Origin: Terriglobales bacterium
GTDB lineage: Bacteria > Acidobacteriota > Terriglobia > Terriglobales > Acidobacteriaceae
Reading direction: 5' to 3'
DNA length: 62,128 nucleotides
NCBI GenBank assembly: GCA_025980765.1
Contig: JAICXB010000024.1
Coordinates: 1-62,128, forward strand
Below, piece after piece: positions 47,182 through 55,519 of the stretch. The notes below the pieces were generated by a model, which searched no databases, was not told where the DNA came from, and saw only the letters and a list, made by a program, of their open reading frames with translations. A program made the position numbers and the translations under genes. Position 1 is the first letter of the stretch. Every line of letters starts with the position of its first letter.

Positions 47182-47254
47182 TAATCGCTTCCTGAGTTGC
47201 CGGAAATTTGGATATCAGGCGGTTGTGCCTGCGAGCATCTTCAGCACAAGCGGC

Positions 47255-48142
47255 TCAGTCGATACGCACAACCCCGTCTACTAGTTTGGGAAATCGTTGC
47301 ATCACTGCCGGATCGTGGCCGGGAATGATCAGGCTCGGTTTGCTCGCCAGCTGCTTCATGCGGTCCTGCGCGCGCAGGTTTGAAGCAGAATCGAGAGTTT
47401 GAGCGATGGCGGCGTGTTTCTCAAGGTTCTCGTAGAGATACATATTGTCGGAGGCGAGAACGACCGTTCCAGAGCGGGTATTCACCGAACAGTATTGCGA
47501 CTGATATGTGTGCTTTCCCCCGGTGTAGCAGCGGATCCCGGGCAGCACCGGCTGATCGTCTCCATTCACGAAATGCAAACGGCCATCAAGATTCGCCTTG
47601 AGCAGCGCCATCATGTCATCGGGGTCGATGCCACCGTGTTTTTGCCTGTTGGCGCGGCGAGCTTGCGGCGTGCTCGCCGAGTTGTCTGAATCCGTTTGCC
47701 AGGCTTCGCCGGTGTAGTACTGGTATTCGTCCTTCTGAATCCAGATTTGTGTCTTGGGAAACAAGTCCGCACCGTCGGCATGGTCCCAATGAGCGTGCGA
47801 AAGGATCAGGTCGGTCACGTCTTCGGGTTTAAGCCCGAGCCTGGCAATCGCTTCCGAAGGCTTGAGGTAATTCTGCGGCTTCCATTCGCGCAGGAACTTG
47901 TCACGATAAAAACCGGAATCGAGAAGCACCGTGTGTCCATTGCCTTTGATCACCCAGAACATCATGGCAATGTCGAGATGCCGCGCCTTGTCTGCGCCAG
48001 CCACCAGCGCCGACACCGGGAACTGCGGCAGCACCGCGTACTCCACCGCATAAATCTCATACTGGGGCGCAGAAGAGACGCTTTGGGCAGGAACGCGAAG
48101 AGCAAATGCGGAGACAATCAGCAGGCCGGCAATCATCCGCAT
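47255..48142 (-). CDS. Secreted MBL-fold metallo-hydrolase
   Basis: Metallo-beta-lactamase-fold hydrolase of 295 residues, exported. A signal peptide runs to about residue 20 (LLIVSAFALRVPAQ). The active site shows HAHWDHAD (HxHxDH), GGKHTYQSQYC, LASDN and the late histidine in LIIPGHDPAVM, as in N-acyl-homoserine-lactone lactonase-like members. The frame is open 71 codons further upstream but that part is not protein-like; the ATG at 48142 starts the signal peptide. The DUF3592 gene lies just upstream on the same strand. The substrate is unknown; a quorum-quenching role cannot be assumed. Confidence 0.85.
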   Translation of the reverse strand: MRMIAGLLIVSAFALRVPAQSVSSAPQYEIYAVEYAVLPQFPVSALVAGADKARHLDIAMMFWVIKGNGHTVLLDSGFYRDKFLREWKPQNYLKPSEAIARLGLKPEDVTDLILSHAHWDHADGADLFPKTQIWIQKDEYQYYTGEAWQTDSDNSASTPQARRANRQKHGGIDPDDMMALLKANLDGRLHFVNGDDQPVLPGIRCYTGGKHTYQSQYCSVNTRSGTVVLASDNMYLYENLEKHAAIAQTLDSASNLRAQDRMKQLASKPSLIIPGHDPAVMQRFPKLVDGVVRID

Positions 48143-48158
48143 AGCGCGATGGAAGTCT

Positions 48159-48653
48159 CTATTCAAATGAATGAAAGATGAAGCCGCCGAGCGGATGGTT
48201 CCTCGCCGGATTGTCGGGATTATAGATGATGAAGAGCATGTCGCCTTTGTGCAGATCGCGCGCTCCGAAACCGGTCTCTCCGCTGTAAGTCTTCTGATCG
48301 AAGGCGGTGAAGGAATATTTGATGACAGGAACCTCCGGCGCGAACCGTGCCACAAAAAAGCGAACGACGCGATAGCGGCTCCGCCCCGGGATGCGATAGT
48401 CGGTCACCACCCCGACTGCAGAGAGATGGTTATGGACCAGCCCACGTTCCCTGCGATACTGAACCGCCATAGCAAACGCTCCGAACACCGCCAGCCCCCG
48501 GTAGAAGAAGCGTTCAGGACCGTGCCAGACAAAACTTATTCCGAATAAGAAAACAAACGCAACGATGAATATCACAGCCTTGCGGAGTTGAAAGCGAGGC
48601 TGCAGGGCTTGCAAGCGCGCGCTGGCGTCGGCAGATTGAAAGTCGGCCTTCAT
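48159..48653 (-). CDS. Membrane protein, DUF3592-like
   Basis: A 164-residue protein with two membrane segments near the N-terminus (AVIFIVAFVFLFGISFVW at about 26-43 and RGLAVFGAFAMAVQY at about 52-66) and a beta-rich soluble half (GVVTDYRIPGRSRYRVVRFF, SFTAFDQKTYSGETGFG, GDMLFIIYNPDNPARNHPLGG). The last part has the DUF3592 pattern in which a chain is exposed after the spans. Function unknown. The stop is 16 bases before the MBL-fold gene's start, so the two are likely co-transcribed. Confidence 0.72.
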   Translation of the reverse strand: MKADFQSADASARLQALQPRFQLRKAVIFIVAFVFLFGISFVWHGPERFFYRGLAVFGAFAMAVQYRRERGLVHNHLSAVGVVTDYRIPGRSRYRVVRFFVARFAPEVPVIKYSFTAFDQKTYSGETGFGARDLHKGDMLFIIYNPDNPARNHPLGGFIFHSFE

Positions 48654-48750
48654 GGTGCCCCGACAGCCGCTGACATTACCGCAGGTTTGAGGTTTTTGTC
48701 TATGGCTGCACGGGTATACCCACCTGACCCCAATCAGAAATCAGCCGAAA

Positions 48751-48943
48751 AATCCCTGCTAATTCCCTGCTAGGTTTTGAATCTCGCGAAAAGTGCTTGC
48801 AACTCCAGCATTGCTGCAGGTTTAGCGAGTTTTCCACAAATTCCCTGCTAATTCCCTGCTCAAAACTGGAACTTGCGGATTTTGGGCAGAAATCGATAAC
48901 ACATGAGTTAGTTGAAAAAAATTCCCTGCTTTTTTCCCTGTTC
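48751..48943. repeat. Array of AATTCCCTGCTA units
   Basis: Three pairs of AATTCCCTGCTA-like units at 48751-48772, 48838-48860 and 48920-48943, about 85 bases apart. Read backwards these are the AGCAGGGAATTAGCAGGGAA type, known as spurious 'NREF' protein-like sequence in many soil bacteria. No gene is seen in 48654-49060 apart from these; unit spacing is irregular and there are no CRISPR spacers. Confidence 0.75.
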
Positions 48944-49060
48944 CTGGCTCTTCTTTCGCCTGCAGGTACCACAAGCGTGGGCTTAGTTTGGCAACTTTCA
49001 CCAGAATAAAGGGTTAGTGCAATCGATGAATTGATGTATTTTTCGCGGGAGAGAACAAGA

Positions 49061-51109
49061 ATGGGCTCACATCGAAGGTTATGGGCAGTTCTGTTGCTGA
49101 TCGTGGCAGTAACGGTCACTTCCAGTCTCCTCGCCGCCGATAAGTCGAAATCCGGGAGGAAATCCAAACGCGCTTCCGCGATCCAGCAGATGGACGAGAA
49201 CAAGAGGGCGCTTCATCTGCTGAATCGCTTCACCTTTGGTCCGCGGCCTGGCGATGTCGAGCGGGTCGAGGCCATGGGCGTCGACGAATGGTTTGAGCAG
49301 CAACTCCATCCGGAGAAGATCGACGATGCGGCCCTGGAGGCCCGACTCGCGCCCTATCGAACGTTGAAGATGGACACGCACGAGCTGGTGACGAATTTTC
49401 CCCCGCCCCAGGTCATCAAGATGGTAGAGAACGGACGCGCCTCAATTCCCCGCGACCCGCAGGAGCGCGCAATCTACGAAGCCGCACTGGAACGCCAGCG
49501 AATCAAGCAAGAAAACAAGCAGGATGCGGCGGAGAATGTGGACGCCGGCACTGCCCAGAACGCCGGCCGTCGCGGAAACCGCGATCTCGAATCGAAGATG
49601 TACGCGGAACTCAGCGCCGATTCCCTGCTCAATGAACCTCCCGATCAGCGATTCAAAGACCTGCTCAAGATGAGTCCCGATGACCAGCGCGCGCTGGTCC
49701 GGTCACTGAATGCTCAGGAACGCGAACGCATGCTTGATGGACTGAGTCCGCAACAGCGTGAGACTTTGGTCGCGCTCAACAATCCGACGGCCGTCGTGCA
49801 GGGAGAACTAACGCAAGCGAAGCTGCTGCGCGCCATCTACAGCGACCGCCAACTCGATGAAGTGATGACTGATTTCTGGATGAATCACTTCAACATCTTC
49901 ATCAACAAGGGGGCGGATCGGTACATGCTCACATCGTACGAACGCGATGTGATTCGCCCGCGCGCGCTAGGTAAGTTCAAAGACCTTCTCATCGCAACTG
50001 CGAAGAGCCCGGCCATGCTTTTCTATCTCGATAACTGGCAAAGTATCGGACCGGATTCGGACTTCGCCAAGTATGGGCGCAGTGCCAGACGCTTCGAGCA
50101 GCGCGGGCGCTTTGTGCGTGGTCCGTTTGGCGGAATCGTGTATCGGCCGGCGCAGGCGCCACGCCCAAATTCGAATCCGCAGAAAGACAAGCGTCGCAGC
50201 GGGCTGAACGAAAACTACGCGCGCGAGATCATGGAGCTGCACACCCTCGGCGTAGATGGCGGATACACGCAGAAGGATGTGACCGAGCTCGCAAAGGTGC
50301 TCACCGGATGGACCATCGAGAAGCCGCAACAAGGCGGCGAATTCAAGTTTGAAGAGCGCATGCACGAGCCCGGTACAAAGATCGTGCTGGGCGAGAAATT
50401 CAAGGAGGATGGCGAGAAGGAAGGTATGAAGGCGCTGGAGATGCTCGCGCATCATCCTTCGACAGCGCATTTCATTTCAAAGAAATTGGCGATGCGTTTT
50501 GTCTCAGACAATCCTCCGGAATCGCTGGTGCAAGCCATGGCACGAACCTTTTTGAACAGTGATGGCGATATTCGCGCGGTTCTGCGCACGATGTATAAAT
50601 CGCCAGAGTTCTGGTCAACAGACGCTTACCGCGCGAAAGTCAAGACACCGCTTGAATTCGTGGTCTCGGCAGTGCGCGCGTCAGGAGCCGAGGTTGAGCA
50701 TCCGCAGGTTCTAAGCCAGCAGTTGCAAAAACTCGGAATGCCACTTTACGGAATGCAGCCCCCAACGGGATATTCGATGAAAGCCGACGCCTGGGTAAAT
50801 TCGGCGGCGCTTCTCGGCCGCATGAATTTCGCGCTGGCATTGGCATCAGGTCGGTTGCCTGGAATTCAATGGGCGCCTGCACCTGCAGTAAACTCAGCAC
50901 CGCTACCCAGCGATCCCGCTAGTGTGCTGGCGAATTTTGAATCGAGATTGCTGGACGGAGATGTGTCGGCGCAGACGCACGCGACAATTTTGAATGAATT
51001 GAACGATCCCACATCAGCGCAGCGCAACAACGTTCCGATAACGAACGGACCGAATCAGCGGCTGATCGCAGGATTGTTGCTAGGCTCGCCGGAGTTCCAG
51101 CGGAGATAG
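49061..51109 (+). CDS. DUF1800 secreted protein
   Basis: Exported DUF1800 protein of 682 residues with a signal peptide (to about residue 25, ending SSLLAAD). Visible family blocks: ALHLLNRFTFGPRPGDVE, VMTDFWMNHFNIFINKGADR, RAVL-type helices and GLNENYAREIMELHTLGVDGGYTQKDVTELAKVLTGW (about 375-420), then FISKKLAMRFVSDNPPE. A Gln-rich insertion (about 145-240) separates the two halves. GGGAGAG seven bases before the ATG at 49061 sets the start. The neighbouring DUF1501 gene, 28 bases on, is the usual partner; both are of unknown function. Confidence 0.9.
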   Translation: MGSHRRLWAVLLLIVAVTVTSSLLAADKSKSGRKSKRASAIQQMDENKRALHLLNRFTFGPRPGDVERVEAMGVDEWFEQQLHPEKIDDAALEARLAPYRTLKMDTHELVTNFPPPQVIKMVENGRASIPRDPQERAIYEAALERQRIKQENKQDAAENVDAGTAQNAGRRGNRDLESKMYAELSADSLLNEPPDQRFKDLLKMSPDDQRALVRSLNAQERERMLDGLSPQQRETLVALNNPTAVVQGELTQAKLLRAIYSDRQLDEVMTDFWMNHFNIFINKGADRYMLTSYERDVIRPRALGKFKDLLIATAKSPAMLFYLDNWQSIGPDSDFAKYGRSARRFEQRGRFVRGPFGGIVYRPAQAPRPNSNPQKDKRRSGLNENYAREIMELHTLGVDGGYTQKDVTELAKVLTGWTIEKPQQGGEFKFEERMHEPGTKIVLGEKFKEDGEKEGMKALEMLAHHPSTAHFISKKLAMRFVSDNPPESLVQAMARTFLNSDGDIRAVLRTMYKSPEFWSTDAYRAKVKTPLEFVVSAVRASGAEVEHPQVLSQQLQKLGMPLYGMQPPTGYSMKADAWVNSAALLGRMNFALALASGRLPGIQWAPAPAVNSAPLPSDPASVLANFESRLLDGDVSAQTHATILNELNDPTSAQRNNVPITNGPNQRLIAGLLLGSPEFQRR

Positions 51110-51137
51110 GGATAGAGGCTTTCGTAAGGAGTTAAGA

Positions 51138-52391
51138 ATGCCGATTACGAGACGAGCATTTTTGAAAGGCGGGGCAATGGCTATGGTTGGGACGGCGGCC
51201 ATCCCCAGCTTTCTCACGCGCGCTGTTTACGGTTCCACTACCTCCGGCGGCAAGAAGCGCTTGGTCGTGCTTTTCCAACGCGGCGCTGCGGACGGCTTGA
51301 ACATTGTGGTGCCGCATGGCGAGCAGGCTTATTACGCTATGCGCCCGACAATCGCAATTCCGCGCCCTTCCCGAGGACAGCTCTCGGCCATCGATCTCGA
51401 CGGATTCTTTGGCCTGCATTCCTCGATGGAAGCATTCAAACCTCTATGGGACGAGGGACACCTCGCCATCATTCACGCTGCCGGATCGCCTGACGATACG
51501 CGCTCACACTTTGACGCGCAGGACTTCATGGAATCTGGCACTCCTGGCACAAAATCAACGGAAGACGGCTGGCTGAACCGGGCAATGCAATCTCTGGGCG
51601 CGAAGCAGCACTCCCCCTTCAGCGCAGTCGCGCTTAGCACGGCGTTGCCGCGCACGCTGGCCGGCAAGTTCCCTGCTGTGGCCATCAGCAACATCAACGA
51701 TTTCGCTGTAGGCGGACGCAATCCCAACGCGGCGCCGATCAGCAATACCTTCGAAGCTATGTACGCAAATTCCTCGGATGCGATTCTTCACGGCACCGGA
51801 ACCGAAACCTTCGAAGCGGTGAAGATGCTCAAAGCCGCCGATCCGGCAAGATACACGCCTGTGGCCGGAGCCAATTATCCCCGCGGCAGATTCGGTGATA
51901 GCTTGCGTCAGGTCGCGCAATTGTTGAAGGCGGACCTCGGAGTCGAGGTGGCATTCGCCGATATCGGCGGCTGGGACCATCATGTGAACGAAGGCAATAC
52001 CCAGGGTCAGCTTGCCAATTTGCTGCGCGAGTTCTCGCAATCTATCGCCGCGTTCTGGATCGACCTCGGCGATCTCGCGGAAAATACTGTGCTGGTTTCC
52101 ATGTCGGAGTTCGGTCGCACTGCCCGGCAGAACGGAACCGGCGGCACCGATCACGGGCACGCCAACGTGATGTTTGTGGTGGGCGGTCCGGTGCGCGGTG
52201 GCAGGGTATATGGCCGATGGCCCGGTCTAGAGCAATCGCAACTCTATCAAGGTCGCGATCTGGCGCTCACAACCGACTTCCGCCAGGTGCTCGGCGAGAT
52301 GGTCTATCTACATTTGGGAAATCGCGATCTCGCAGAAGTGTTTCCAGGATTCGAAAACAATCCGAATCGATTCTTGAGAATTCTCGGGTAG
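51138..52391 (+). CDS. DUF1501 secreted protein (Tat signal)
   Basis: A 417-residue DUF1501 protein, related to sulfatase/phosphatase-type folds. It opens with a Tat signal, RRAFLKGGAMAMVG. Later blocks are LVVLFQRGAADGLNIVVPHG, LHSSMEAFKPLWDEGHLAIIHAAG, THFDAQDFME-like HFDAQDFMESG, AFADIGGWDHHVNEG, and VSMSEFGRTARQNGTGGTDHG. AAGGAG precedes the ATG. With the DUF1800 gene it forms a pair common in Acidobacteriota, Planctomycetes and Proteobacteria, likely acting together outside the cytoplasm. Confidence 0.9.
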   Translation: MPITRRAFLKGGAMAMVGTAAIPSFLTRAVYGSTTSGGKKRLVVLFQRGAADGLNIVVPHGEQAYYAMRPTIAIPRPSRGQLSAIDLDGFFGLHSSMEAFKPLWDEGHLAIIHAAGSPDDTRSHFDAQDFMESGTPGTKSTEDGWLNRAMQSLGAKQHSPFSAVALSTALPRTLAGKFPAVAISNINDFAVGGRNPNAAPISNTFEAMYANSSDAILHGTGTETFEAVKMLKAADPARYTPVAGANYPRGRFGDSLRQVAQLLKADLGVEVAFADIGGWDHHVNEGNTQGQLANLLREFSQSIAAFWIDLGDLAENTVLVSMSEFGRTARQNGTGGTDHGHANVMFVVGGPVRGGRVYGRWPGLEQSQLYQGRDLALTTDFRQVLGEMVYLHLGNRDLAEVFPGFENNPNRFLRILG

Positions 52392-52392
52392 T

Positions 52393-52500
52393 TTTCACCA
52401 CGGAGACGCGGAGGCACGGAGCAATTCTGAATGTTGAATTTTGACTGGATTGAAATTCGCATCCCAGACACCCTGATATTCAAAATTCAACACTCATCAA
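52393..52500. repeat. Repeat remnants: CACGGAG arm and TTGAATTTTGA palindrome
   Basis: TTTTCACCACGGAGACGCGG plus AGGCACGGAG (from 52393) is a single arm of the 385-520 family without its partner. Next to it TGAATGTTGAATTTTGA (about 52427-52443) pairs with CAAAATTCAACACTCA (about 52481-52496). The rest of the 52392-52819 gap has no gene but holds the purC promoter. Confidence 0.6.
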
Positions 52501-52737
52501 CTCACATTTCTTTTACTCCATGTCTGCGCGTCGAGATACCTGCCTGTGAATTTGTGGAATAATCTCACCCGCTAGATCTGGCGCATTTTTCGATTTTCTT
52601 CAACCGAAACTGCAACATCTCTGCGCTGATGTGTTGAAATAGAATCTTCTCTCGATGGTTTTTCAATCTGCATCACAGATTTTTTTTTCGCGCAAGTGAT
52701 TCCGCGTTCAATGCCCTTCCAGTCATTGCCGAACGCG

Positions 52738-52765
52738 TTGACAAAACTTTCGTGAGGGTTAGAAT
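52738..52765 (+). promoter_or_regulatory. Sigma70-type promoter for purC-cvpA
   Basis: A perfect TTGACA (52738-52743), a 16-base spacer and TAGAAT (52760-52765) lie 55 bases before the purC start. Strong by eye. Confidence 0.65.
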
Positions 52766-52819
52766 ACGAATGCTTCCACTCACTCCTGAAGAGAAATCGA
52801 CGACGAGAATCATCCCGCT

Positions 52820-53713
52820 TTGAATTCCGTGCTCACCCAATCCGAGCTGCCTGCCTTGACGCTGCATGCAAGAGGTAAGGTGCGGGATATCTATGACGTC
52901 GGCGAGGATTTGCTCTTCATTGCCTCGGACCGAATCTCCGCCTTCGATCACATTCTGGCGACAGAGATTCCCGACAAAGGCAAAGTGCTCACGCAGCTTT
53001 CGCTTTTCTGGTTTGAGTTTCTGCGCGATGTGGTCCCCAATCACCTGATCACAGCGCGAGTGGACGAATATCCCGAAGCCCTGCGCGATTCGCGTAATCG
53101 ATTACGTGGACGATCGATGCTGGTACGGCGCGCTCAGATGTTTCCCGTCGAGTGCGTCGCGCGTGGATATCTATCGGGCTCCGGATGGAAGGAATACCAG
53201 CAAACGCACGCGGTGTGTGGAATCCAACTGCCTGCAGGCTTGCGCGAGTCCGACCGCTTGCCGCAGCCGATTTTCACGCCGGCAACAAAGTCGAGTAGCG
53301 GACATGACATAAACATTTCTTTTGAGCAGACAGCGAAGATCATCGGCGATGAGAATGCCAGAAAGCTTCGAGAGCTCACGCTAAGAATCTATAACCTGGC
53401 TTCGGAATACGCGCTGCGCCGAGGCGTGATTGTGGCTGATACTAAGTTCGAGTTTGGTCTGATCAACGGAAAGATTGCTCTGGCGGACGAAGTTCTCACG
53501 CCGGATTCCTCGCGATTTTGGCCGGCGGAAAGTTATCGTCCTGGCGGACCTCAACTTTCATATGACAAGCAGTTCGTCCGCGACTATCTGGAATCCATTC
53601 ACTGGGACAAAAACCCACCAGCGCCTTCCCTGCCCAGCGATGTAGTCGCGAAGACGCGCGAGAAGTACGTTCAGGCGTATCGCCAACTCTCAGGAAAGGA
53701 GCTGGAGCTGTGA
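52820..53713 (+). CDS. purC: Phosphoribosylaminoimidazole-succinocarboxamide synthase
   Basis: SAICAR synthetase, the purine-pathway step joining CAIR and aspartate. The 297-residue protein shows the ATP-binding HARGKVRDIYDV, FIASDRISAFDHIL, GRSMLVRRAQMFPVECVARGYLSGSGW, ADTKFEFG and DEVLTPDSSRFWP. Translation may start at TTG (52820) or the GTG three codons later (52829); neither has a clean ribosome site. Its stop overlaps the cvpA start by 4 bases. The length is that of the longer (yeast-like) class rather than the short E. coli form. Confidence 0.95.
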   Translation: MNSVLTQSELPALTLHARGKVRDIYDVGEDLLFIASDRISAFDHILATEIPDKGKVLTQLSLFWFEFLRDVVPNHLITARVDEYPEALRDSRNRLRGRSMLVRRAQMFPVECVARGYLSGSGWKEYQQTHAVCGIQLPAGLRESDRLPQPIFTPATKSSSGHDINISFEQTAKIIGDENARKLRELTLRIYNLASEYALRRGVIVADTKFEFGLINGKIALADEVLTPDSSRFWPAESYRPGGPQLSYDKQFVRDYLESIHWDKNPPAPSLPSDVVAKTREKYVQAYRQLSGKELEL

Positions 53714-54285
53714 CGCTGCTGGACTGGGGGATCATTGCGGTCGTCCTGTTCTCGGTGCTCCTCGCCATTGCTCAAGGCTTTTTTTACGAAATTTTTTCGC
53801 TCGCCGGGGCGGTGATTGGCTACGTGGCTGCCGCCTGGGGATATCATCAACTGTCGGGCTTCTTCCGTCCTTACGTAAATGCATCTCAGTATGCGGACAT
53901 TGCTGCATTCCTCGTAATCTTTTTCGCTGTGCTCATTTTTGCCGGCATTGTTGGACGGTTGGCACGATGGGCTTTGAAAGAAGTAGGACTGAGTTGGATC
54001 GATCGCTTCCTCGGAGGGGCCTTTGGGCTGCTTCGCGGAGTAGCAATTGTGACTGTCGGCGTTCTGGCCATCGCCGCATTCGCTCCAGATTCGCAGGTGC
54101 TCGCGCGTTCGAGCATGGGCGGCTATTTCTTGCTGGCTGCTCAAACTGCCTCCTGGGTTGCGCCTTACGAAGTGCGCTCTCGCGTGCGCGCGGGTGAGGC
54201 TGCAATCCGCAATCTTCAGCTTGATTCCGATTTGCGCGCCGTAACCGAAAAGAAGAGTGCTGCTTCGCCACCGATCAACAAGTAA
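53710..54285 (+). CDS. cvpA: CvpA-family membrane protein
   Basis: A 191-residue membrane protein of the CvpA (colicin V production) family. It has four hydrophobic spans (about residues 5-25, 27-45, 60-82 and 100-122) and the typical LDWGIIAVVLFSVLLAIAQGF start and WIDRFLGGAFGLLRGV segment. It starts at GTG, overlapping the purC stop as GTGA, so it is translationally coupled. In E. coli cvpA sits with purF; a purine-gene link thus recurs here with a different purine gene. Function is poorly known, with links to envelope stress. Confidence 0.9.
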   Translation: MTLLDWGIIAVVLFSVLLAIAQGFFYEIFSLAGAVIGYVAAAWGYHQLSGFFRPYVNASQYADIAAFLVIFFAVLIFAGIVGRLARWALKEVGLSWIDRFLGGAFGLLRGVAIVTVGVLAIAAFAPDSQVLARSSMGGYFLLAAQTASWVAPYEVRSRVRAGEAAIRNLQLDSDLRAVTEKKSAASPPINK

Positions 54286-54359
54286 TCTCAACGTTGAAGC
54301 GCGGCCGGCAAGCTGGCCGCTCGCATTGATCGAAGTTACTGCCGTGTCTTGGAGGCTCT

Positions 54360-54644
54360 GTGAAGAACCAGCTTGAAGCGCTCGTTGCCCAAATGCACGA
54401 GTCCGGCATTCTGTATTCTGAAGCGGTACGCGAGTTCAAGAAGCGTTTCATCATGAATGTGCTCGATCGCAACCATGGCAATCAGAGCAAAGCTGCCCGG
54501 GAACTGGGCATGCACCGCAACACCTTAAGCCGCACCATTACCGAACTGAACCTCGACTTGAGTGAGCTGCGCAATGGTGGCCGCCGCCCGGTGCGAAGTG
54601 TCCGACCGGACGAAGCGCTTCTCGAGAAAAAAATCGCGCGATAA
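54360..54644 (+). CDS. Small Fis-type helix-turn-helix protein
   Basis: A 94-residue DNA-binding protein of the Fis family. The C-terminal HTH_8 motif lies at about 38-62 (HGNQSKAARELGMHRNTLSR), preceded by a helix-rich dimerisation part (LYSEAVREFKKRFIMNVLDR). It starts at GTG with GGAGG six bases upstream. A basic tail (RRPVRSVRPDEALLEKKIAR) follows the HTH and differs from E. coli Fis. It lies 74 bases past cvpA, beyond a GC-rich hairpin, so it may be separate. Likely nucleoid-associated or a local regulator. Confidence 0.88.
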   Translation: MKNQLEALVAQMHESGILYSEAVREFKKRFIMNVLDRNHGNQSKAARELGMHRNTLSRTITELNLDLSELRNGGRRPVRSVRPDEALLEKKIAR

Positions 54645-54685
54645 TTGCCCCACAATTCTCTGCACCGCGCTAGTAATCTGTGTAG

Positions 54686-55519
54686 GTGGAACCAGAGAAA
54701 ACGCGGACCGGAGACTCGGCAGGCGCGGGCGGAAGATTAAAGTCGGGCTGGGCCAGTGGCGGAAGCGCATCCTCTTCTACGGCCGCCACTGACCATAGGG
54801 TTTACCTACGTCCCGGATTTGATTGGCGCGCAGCCGACGCTTATCTCTTCGACATCGACGGCACGCTGCTCAATAGCCGTGATGCCGTCCACTACCACGC
54901 CTTCCATCACGCCGTAGAACATTTCTTTGGTCTCGATCTCCGGCTCGATGGAATTCCTGTCCATGGCAACACCGATATCGGCATTTTGCGAGCGTACTTG
55001 GAAGCGGCGAATGTGCCTGAGTCTGAGTGGCAGCCCCGAGTGCCGGACGTAACGGCATTCATGTGCGCTGAAGTCACACGCAATGCGGAAGATCTGCGAA
55101 TAGAGATATGCCCCGGCATTCTCAGCGGGTTGAATCACCTTCAGTCCCAAGGCAAGCTGCTGGGGGTCGCCTCCGGCAATCTCGAGTCCATTGGCTGGGC
55201 GAAGGTGGAGAAGTGCGGTCTGCGGGGGTATTTCTCCTTCGGCGCATTCTCCGGTGAGCGCGAGAAGCGCGACGACATCATCGCCCACGGCATCCGTCAG
55301 GCGAGAGCCCTGCACGGCCCGGAAACTTGCGTGTACGTGGTGGGCGATACACCAGCCGATATCGCCTCTGCCCATGCCAACAACGCCCCGGTAATCGCGG
55401 CTGCGACTGGCATTTACAGCTTCAGCGAGTTGCTAGACCACAATCCGGAAATGTGCATAGCTTGCTGCGAAGACCTACTTCAGCCCGACCTGGACGATGC
55501 TCCAAAACCGGAAATTTGA
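54686..55519 (+). CDS. HAD-family phosphatase
   Basis: Haloacid-dehalogenase-type hydrolase of 277 residues, phosphoglycolate phosphatase-like. The four motifs are visible: DIDGTLLNS (nucleophile Asp, about 55-63), LLGVASGNLES, a lysine in the region FSGEREKRDD, and VYVVGDTPADIASAHAN. The cap domain lies between motifs 1 and 2. The start is GTG at 54686; the first 45 residues are low in complexity and may not be translated if a later start is used. The end overlaps the convergent PAP2 gene by 40 bases. Confidence 0.85.
   Translation: MEPEKTRTGDSAGAGGRLKSGWASGGSASSSTAATDHRVYLRPGFDWRAADAYLFDIDGTLLNSRDAVHYHAFHHAVEHFFGLDLRLDGIPVHGNTDIGILRAYLEAANVPESEWQPRVPDVTAFMCAEVTRNAEDLRIEICPGILSGLNHLQSQGKLLGVASGNLESIGWAKVEKCGLRGYFSFGAFSGEREKRDDIIAHGIRQARALHGPETCVYVVGDTPADIASAHANNAPVIAAATGIYSFSELLDHNPEMCIACCEDLLQPDLDDAPKPEI

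Noticed and set aside
48751..48943. Candidate CRISPR array
   Set aside because: Units are short, paired, unequal and irregularly spaced; no constant repeat-spacer rhythm and no cas genes in the window.
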